This document shows, piece after piece, positions 35,581 through 40,240 of a DNA stretch of 40,240 nt. The stretch comes from a virus. Where the stretch lies: positions 1 through 40,240 of the IMG/VR virus record IMGVR_UViG_3300027851_000063; one strand, 5' to 3'. A program made the translations under genes and the position numbers. The first letter of the stretch is position 1, and each line of letters opens with the position of its first letter. The notes beneath the pieces are model-generated. The model did not search any database and was not told the origin of the DNA. It saw only the letters and a program-made list of their open reading frames with translations.

Positions 35581-36089
35581 TGCTGGACTTTACTAAAATG
35601 GATATTGCCGCCGTCATGTCAGGAGTTGACTCCGACGGCGAGCGATATTTAAGTAAGTTCCTGAAAGAATATAAAACGCTATTCACTGAAACCTTAAATC
35701 CCGGTTGTCCTAAATGCCTTAACGGCTATTTAATAAAATACAAAAAAATCATGGCAAAAAAAGAAACCAACGCCGATAACGGCGGCTTCGTATTGCATAA
35801 AAAATACGAAAACATATTAGTTGCGATAGATGGAGAGCCGTCTGTTTACGTGAACAACACTAATATGACTAAAGAATATGGCGAAATACTTTTAGCCCGT
35901 AAAAACGGCGCTGCGCTTTTTGCAAAACTGCCTGAAGCAGGCGAGACGAAACCTAAGGCTGCTAAAAAACCTAAGGCTGCTAAAAAACCTAAGGCCGACA
36001 AAGAAAATACTGCGCCAGTTGAGTCGGTAGAAACCGAAGAGGTAGAAACCGAAGAGGTAGAAACCGAAGAGACAGACGAAATACTGTAA
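35580..36089 (+). CDS. Head-region protein with CxxC and Lys/Glu tandem repeats
   Basis: A 169-residue protein. Residues 1-56 are helical with GCPKCLNGYLIKYK, a Cys pair seen in short proteins beside Bacteroidota capsid genes. Residues about 58-118 form a small domain starting at MAKKETNADNGGFVLHKKYE; that Met58 could be an internal start. The end is low complexity: three basic repeats of the type KPKAAK (18-base DNA repeat) and three acidic repeats VETEE (15-base DNA repeat). The charge-split tail may bind DNA or capsid partners. Function unknown. Coupled by TAATG to the previous gene; the portal gene follows after four bases. Confidence 0.65.
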   Translation: MLDFTKMDIAAVMSGVDSDGERYLSKFLKEYKTLFTETLNPGCPKCLNGYLIKYKKIMAKKETNADNGGFVLHKKYENILVAIDGEPSVYVNNTNMTKEYGEILLARKNGAALFAKLPEAGETKPKAAKKPKAAKKPKADKENTAPVESVETEEVETEEVETEETDEIL

Positions 36090-36093
36090 CTAA

Positions 36094-37281
36094 ATGCGCA
36101 CCAAATTATTTGAGATATTCAAACGTTTAACACCCTGGAAAAAGGGTGTTGACGTTTATGGTAATGACGAAGATAACATGTACCCTGAAAGGATGGACAG
36201 ACTTATCAATAACAGCGTTACCGCAAAGAGCGCCGCAAATATCATGGTGCAGTACCTTTTAGGTAAAGGCTATGGCCCTGAAGCCGACAACATAATAGTA
36301 AACAAGCAAAAAAATATTAAGCTAATTGATTTCGCCGACAACATCGCCGACGACCTCGTTAAGCACCGTGGCGCGTTCATATCTGTAGGGTATAACGCCG
36401 CCTATGAAATTGACAGCCTTGCGGTAGTACCTTTCGAGTGGTGCCGTGTTGGCAAAAAAGACAGTACAGACTACAACGGCAAGATTGCGGTTAACAAGCT
36501 GGCATGGAATGAGCCGAAGCCCAAAGAAATTGAGCTTATCGACGTGTACAATCCTAACCCGACAATTATACAGCTTCAGGTTGAGAAAGCAGGAAGCTGG
36601 GAGGCATACAAAGGGCAAATACTATTCGTTAATCAGGATAGTAAACTTATATACCCGCTTAGCCGTATCGACAGCGTGGCGAACGACTGCGACAGTGAAG
36701 CGCAAGCGGCCGTGTACAAAAACAGGCTGCTACGTAAAGGATTTTTCGGCAATACCCTTGTGGTTACCCGTCCGCTTGTAGATGAAAGCACGATAGAGAA
36801 ATACAGCGATGCAGCGCGCACGATTTTATCGCCTGCATGGCGCGAAGCCGAAAGCGAACGCGACGCATTTCAAAAAGCAATTAAAGATAGCTTAGGCGCG
36901 GAAAGCGTGGGCGGCGTATTGTGCCTTGAAATGGACTTCGCAGGCGAAAAACTCGACGATGCTATACTCATAAAACAGATTGACAGCAAAATCGACGACA
37001 AGCTATTCAACTATACAGAAAGCAGCGTTAGGGAGAACATACTGGTTGCCTTCAACAACCTACCCGCAGGCCTTTTAAAGACCAGCGATAACTCTATGTT
37101 TGGCAATTCAGGTACCGCTATTGTTGAAATGAAACGCACCTACCAGGAAAGCACCACGAAAGAGCGCAACCTGCTTACCAATACCCTTAACGGGCTTATA
37201 CAAAAAATGCCCGGTAAAACGGGTACAGTGCTACAACCTATATTACTTATAGAAAATGCCAACACTACTGATAACCCGTAA
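36094..37281 (+). CDS. Portal protein
   Basis: A 395-residue protein identified by overall pattern and place: an N-terminal stretch with NDEDNMYPERMDRLINNSVT, then AKSAANIMVQYLLGKGYGPE, a middle PFEWCRVGKK, SRIDSVANDCDSEAQAAVYK, and a helical C-terminus with LLKTSDNSMFGNSGTAIVEM and KERNLLTNTLNGLIQ. These are the elements of the portal-like proteins of Bacteroidota phages: surface loop, helical stem and crown. It lies between capsid and connector genes. It is unusual in following the capsid gene rather than preceding the protease gene. The connector gene overlaps its end by 26 bases. Confidence 0.82.
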   Translation: MRTKLFEIFKRLTPWKKGVDVYGNDEDNMYPERMDRLINNSVTAKSAANIMVQYLLGKGYGPEADNIIVNKQKNIKLIDFADNIADDLVKHRGAFISVGYNAAYEIDSLAVVPFEWCRVGKKDSTDYNGKIAVNKLAWNEPKPKEIELIDVYNPNPTIIQLQVEKAGSWEAYKGQILFVNQDSKLIYPLSRIDSVANDCDSEAQAAVYKNRLLRKGFFGNTLVVTRPLVDESTIEKYSDAARTILSPAWREAESERDAFQKAIKDSLGAESVGGVLCLEMDFAGEKLDDAILIKQIDSKIDDKLFNYTESSVRENILVAFNNLPAGLLKTSDNSMFGNSGTAIVEMKRTYQESTTKERNLLTNTLNGLIQKMPGKTGTVLQPILLIENANTTDNP

Positions 37282-37768
37282 CGATATAGCCCAATACAGG
37301 CAAATCTCTACAACGTGGAACGATGCAAAGCTGAACGAGCTTATACTTGACGCGCAAATGCTCGATATAGCCCCGTTGTTAGGTGAAACGCTGTACAATA
37401 AGCTGCTTGCAGCCCCCGAAGACTACGCCGAACTACTGGACGGCGGCAGTTACACGGTAGACGGCACCTCATATACAAGCTATGGCCTTAAAATGGTGCT
37501 GGCTTACTACGCTTACGCCCGTGTTGTCATGATGGGCGACGCTACAGCAACGCCTTTCGGACTCGTTCAGAAGCTAAACAGCGATGTGAGCCAACCGGTA
37601 AGCGATAGCCTGCGTAAAAGCACATGGCAGATAAATGTAGAGGGTGCGTCTAAGCTGTGGGATAACGTGCGCAACTACCTGGTAAGGACAAAACAAGCTG
37701 ACTACGCCGCAAATCATTGTATTGTTGCCCCGCGCACGGGCGGCTTCCGCATTAAAAAAATAGGATAA
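37256..37768 (+). CDS. Head-tail adaptor, DUF6712-like
   Basis: A 170-residue helical protein of the type encoded after portal genes in Bacteroidota phages. The pattern ELILDAQMLDIAPLLGETLY followed by NKLLAAPEDYAELL is the DUF6712 signature I recognise, with a central VDGTSYTSYGLKMVLAYYAY segment. It probably forms the ring below the portal that receives the tail. The start overlaps the portal gene by 26 bases, like the overlap between the two terminase genes, and the stop overlaps the next ATG as TAATG. Confidence 0.78.
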   Translation: MPTLLITRNDIAQYRQISTTWNDAKLNELILDAQMLDIAPLLGETLYNKLLAAPEDYAELLDGGSYTVDGTSYTSYGLKMVLAYYAYARVVMMGDATATPFGLVQKLNSDVSQPVSDSLRKSTWQINVEGASKLWDNVRNYLVRTKQADYAANHCIVAPRTGGFRIKKIG

Positions 37769-39078
37769 TGGTAGTTATTTCTACATACAGCAATCGCGAA
37801 TTTTATTTCAACGGTACCCGCTACCTGCGCAACTACATTAGCAGGGTGTCGGGTACTAAGGTAGCGATATTCAACTGCTACGAGAATGCCGACGTACTTG
37901 TAGAGCCTTTAGAGTTTGACCAGTTCAATATCGAGGGCGAAACATTTGCCGATGCTAACGAGGTGCAGGCTGCCCTTAACCAAATCATATACAGCCGTGG
38001 AACTTTAGGCAACGACGTTCCCGAGCTTGTGCAGGATAATAAATTCAAGGCCGTAGACGTTGAGATTGATATAGAAGACGATGTTATCGATATAGCGGAT
38101 AAAATAAACGCCCTTGCGGCGTACAACGTTACTGAGTTTGAGAATGTAGTGTACATAGCGCAAACGCCTTCGGGCGAAAGCCCTTCGCGTTACGCCGTGC
38201 TAATCGCTAAAGGACAGGGTAAAGGTACCTACGGTAGCGGGGCAACCCAAATAACTGCAGGTAACTTCGTATTCCTGAGCGACGGCATAAGTGGCACCCC
38301 CGCAATAGACCAGGATAACATAAGCATATTCCGTACCATCCTTATAGATGGTACAGACTACACCGTGGCGCAGCTGGTAACGGCTATAAATACCGGCCCT
38401 GCTTTCACAATCACAGAAAAGCAAATATACTGGATTGCTGCTTACGCTAAAACCCCTAATGAGGTAGGCTTCGGCTTTACGCTTACTAAAGGGCGCAACT
38501 GGAAAATAATAAACAAGGGCAAAGGGCTTTATGGCACGGGAGGCGTAGCGATAACCGCTGCGGACTTACGCTACAACGGCGATGCCGTGTTCTCTGCCAC
38601 AGATATAGCCGACGACCCCTCGACACAAATAATAGACTACGGGGCTTTAACAGGCCAAACGGTTGAGGACTGGCTTAATGAGCAGACCCCTGCTATTACG
38701 ATACAAGGACAGGAGGCAGGCTATGTACTGTTTACTGGCAGTGTAGACGGTACCGGTGTAGATTACCTTTTTACGGGTGCCGCAGGCGATTACGGTTTAG
38801 GTGAAGACCAGGCAACCGCCGAGGACTTCCAGGCCATACCGCAGGAAGTTACACCGCCGCCGGCTTCAGGGCAAATCAAAATACTGTTCAACCCGGGAAC
38901 ACTTGGCGTGTATCAAAGCAATACCCTTATAGGCAGAAGCATTAACGCGATATTGGCTAATGGTGTAATGTATGACGATTTCAGTTTACCCGCAGAGTAC
39001 GTATTTGAGCCTGCACTGGGCAGGATTTCAGGTATTGAGGGCATTGCCGATGCAAACATAGTAGTATTTTATTCTTAA
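37768..39078 (+). CDS. Virion structural protein, fibre-connecting or head-fibre-like
   Basis: A 436-residue, beta-rich protein. The first 80 residues (FDQFNIEGETFADANEVQAA with LNQIIYSRG) resemble the N-terminal modules of structural proteins that precede fibre genes in Bacteroidota phages. The rest consists of similar beta segments: GKGTYGSGATQITAGNFVFL near residue 150 and GKGLYGTGGVAITAADLRYN near residue 250 look like diverged copies of one repeat, with a third start in AAGDYGLGEDQATAEDFQAI near 350. The C-terminus (ILANGVMYDDFSLPAEYVFE) is compact. It may form trimers linked to the fibre gene that follows after 14 bases. Confidence 0.62.
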   Translation: MVVISTYSNREFYFNGTRYLRNYISRVSGTKVAIFNCYENADVLVEPLEFDQFNIEGETFADANEVQAALNQIIYSRGTLGNDVPELVQDNKFKAVDVEIDIEDDVIDIADKINALAAYNVTEFENVVYIAQTPSGESPSRYAVLIAKGQGKGTYGSGATQITAGNFVFLSDGISGTPAIDQDNISIFRTILIDGTDYTVAQLVTAINTGPAFTITEKQIYWIAAYAKTPNEVGFGFTLTKGRNWKIINKGKGLYGTGGVAITAADLRYNGDAVFSATDIADDPSTQIIDYGALTGQTVEDWLNEQTPAITIQGQEAGYVLFTGSVDGTGVDYLFTGAAGDYGLGEDQATAEDFQAIPQEVTPPPASGQIKILFNPGTLGVYQSNTLIGRSINAILANGVMYDDFSLPAEYVFEPALGRISGIEGIADANIVVFYS

Positions 39079-39092
39079 CTAATAGCATAATC

Positions 39093-40240
39093 ATGAGAAA
39101 ACTTTTTTATTTGTTATTCCTTTTACCCTTTATAGGACTGGCGCAGAACGCCACGATAACCTCTACAGGCACGACAACGTCCGTAACTAAATTTAACGGG
39201 GGAGTATGGGCAGACAGGATATTGAAAACGCCTGTAGTTGATACTACCGCCCTATTCCCAAATATAGCGAACCTGGGGCGCATACTTACTTTCGGCAACA
39301 GGCTATACCACCACAACGGTACTTACTATAAAAGGCTGGCCTATACATCGGATTTGACAATCGCAAATTTGCAAAGCGTAATGTCAGCAGGCAGCACCGC
39401 TACGGTATCAACCGATATTTCATTGACACACGGTGCTGGGGCAACATTCAGTAATATGTCATTAACCGATGGCTTTGCAGGTATGTCAGCAGTAGACAAC
39501 GATTTCACTATGAACGGCACCACCGCAAGCATTACAAGTCCATTATTTGTTGGCGCACCTACTGAGGGAGGGCATGCGGCGAGGCTTAGTGATGTGGAGG
39601 CGGCGAGTACATTGCAGGAGGTTTTAACAAATGGTGCGGATTACACAGGCAGTGCAGAAATTTTAATATACCCGGAGGCTTTTACGCTATTTGCTAATTC
39701 AAACGCAACCATACAGGCTACGGATAACGTAAATATATCTTCGTATGATGGCGCAGTAGCTATAAGCGGAAACGGCACTAATGCAGCCCAGTTAAAGACT
39801 GAAAACTTAACCGCAGATAGAAACATCCAATTTCCTGATAATAGCGGCACCATAGCCCTGCTATCTGATATTACAGGCGGCGGCACAGTAACATCGGTAA
39901 CAGGTACGGACGGCATAACAGTAGCTAACGGCACCACAACGCCTGTAATAGGCTTTGCGCCATCAGACATACAATTCACCCCAGTAACAGCCCCAACGTA
40001 TTCAGAAGGGTTGTTTTTCTACGATACCGATGCGCATACATTTGTAGGCTATGATGACATTTCAGGTACCTCCCTTAATATGGGGTATGAGGTGGATTTG
40101 AAAGCACGCAACAGCACAGGCGTAACCATTACAAACGGCTCGGTAGTGTACGTGTCAGGGGCTACAGGGCAAACGCCTAACATTACATTAGCCCGTGCCG
40201 ATGCTATGGCAACTTCGTCTGTAATTGGCGTTGTTACCGC
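39093..40240 (+). CDS. Tail fibre / receptor-binding protein, N-terminal part (continues at 1)
   Basis: This frame stays open to the end of the window and continues in register at position 1 across the 127-base overlap, ending at 932: 650 residues in all. It begins MRKLFYLLFLLPFIGLAQ, a typical Bacteroidota secretion signal, then Thr/Ser-rich sequence. Inside is a LTADRNIQFPDNSGTIALLS phrase followed by DITGGGTVTSVTGTDGITVA, repeat text common in tail fibres and surface proteins of this phylum. The role is host recognition. The signal peptide is odd for a virion protein; it may be a leftover of gene capture from a host adhesin, or the protein may be exported. The start is fixed by the signal peptide and the preceding stop at 39078. 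Confidence 0.85.
   Translation, partial: MRKLFYLLFLLPFIGLAQNATITSTGTTTSVTKFNGGVWADRILKTPVVDTTALFPNIANLGRILTFGNRLYHHNGTYYKRLAYTSDLTIANLQSVMSAGSTATVSTDISLTHGAGATFSNMSLTDGFAGMSAVDNDFTMNGTTASITSPLFVGAPTEGGHAARLSDVEAASTLQEVLTNGADYTGSAEILIYPEAFTLFANSNATIQATDNVNISSYDGAVAISGNGTNAAQLKTENLTADRNIQFPDNSGTIALLSDITGGGTVTSVTGTDGITVANGTTTPVIGFAPSDIQFTPVTAPTYSEGLFFYDTDAHTFVGYDDISGTSLNMGYEVDLKARNSTGVTITNGSVVYVSGATGQTPNITLARADAMATSSVIGVVT
40114..40240. repeat. Terminal direct repeat, right copy
   Basis: Exact copy of 1-127. See the left copy for interpretation as the closing overlap of a circular assembly. Confidence 0.93.

Noticed and set aside
1-40240. Temperate phage with integration module
   Set aside because: No integrase, excisionase or attachment site seen. 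The HTH protein at 4486 alone does not show lysogeny.

Overview
The window is the complete genome of a tailed phage, given as a circular contig opened inside a gene. The first 127 bases are repeated exactly at the end (40114-40240), so the unique molecule is 40,113 bp, and the gene cut by the ends reads through the junction as one 650-residue tail fibre. I found no convincing gene on the minus strand. The host is probably a member of the Bacteroidota. The promoters have the TTTG-N18/19-TAnnTTTG form used by that phylum, Shine-Dalgarno sequences are absent, and many genes belong to families I associate with Bacteroidota phages. A 992-residue tape measure suggests a long non-contractile (siphovirus-type) tail. 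There is no integrase, so a virulent life cycle is likelier than a temperate one, though not proven.

Layout. 1-932 holds the end of the tail fibre. 944-3567 is a lysis cassette: several small membrane proteins, a holin-like protein, a GH108 endolysin carrying a calcium-type loop, and a lipoprotein with a C-terminal membrane anchor that looks like a one-piece spanin. 3609-3845 is one small unknown gene. 3846-4485 is repeat-rich control DNA (module A) with a promoter and a broken small gene. 4486-19338 is the replication module: an HTH-like regulator, a DUF2800 RecB/Cas4-like nuclease, a DUF2815 ssDNA-binding protein, a tRNA-like element, a family A DNA polymerase, a beta-type methyltransferase, a PrimPol/VapE primase-helicase, a VRR-NUC nuclease, an SNF2-like helicase, a Dam-like methyltransferase, an HNH protein, an Nmad1/DUF1599 protein and a nucleotidyltransferase. 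19334-19812 is a second, diverged copy of the control DNA (module B). 19813-21625 encodes the terminase. 21626-32634 carries neck and tail genes, interrupted three times by AT-rich promoters followed by small unknown genes that look like morons. 32814-39078 carries a protease-scaffold fusion, the major capsid protein, a tail-tube candidate, the portal, a connector and a further structural protein. The tail fibre then runs across the contig ends.

How it works together. Modules A and B share arrays of GTAAACCAT/ATGGTTTAC repeats and an AT-rich hairpin whose pairing is kept while its sequence changed. Each ends with a repeat just upstream of a host-type promoter. They bracket the replication block and precede the regulator gene and the terminase operon respectively, so they are good candidates for replication origins or for operators that time early and late expression. 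Genes start in two main ways: by TAATG or ATGA overlap with the gene before, or with a conserved AAACC directly before the start codon.

Most noteworthy points: the paired control modules; near-absence of GATC (11 seen) in a phage with a Dam-like methylase; near-identical promoter cassettes ahead of unknown small genes; a duplicated gene end whose differences are all silent; a tail fibre with a secretion-type signal peptide; and a tRNA-like element without CCA alongside a CCA-type nucleotidyltransferase.
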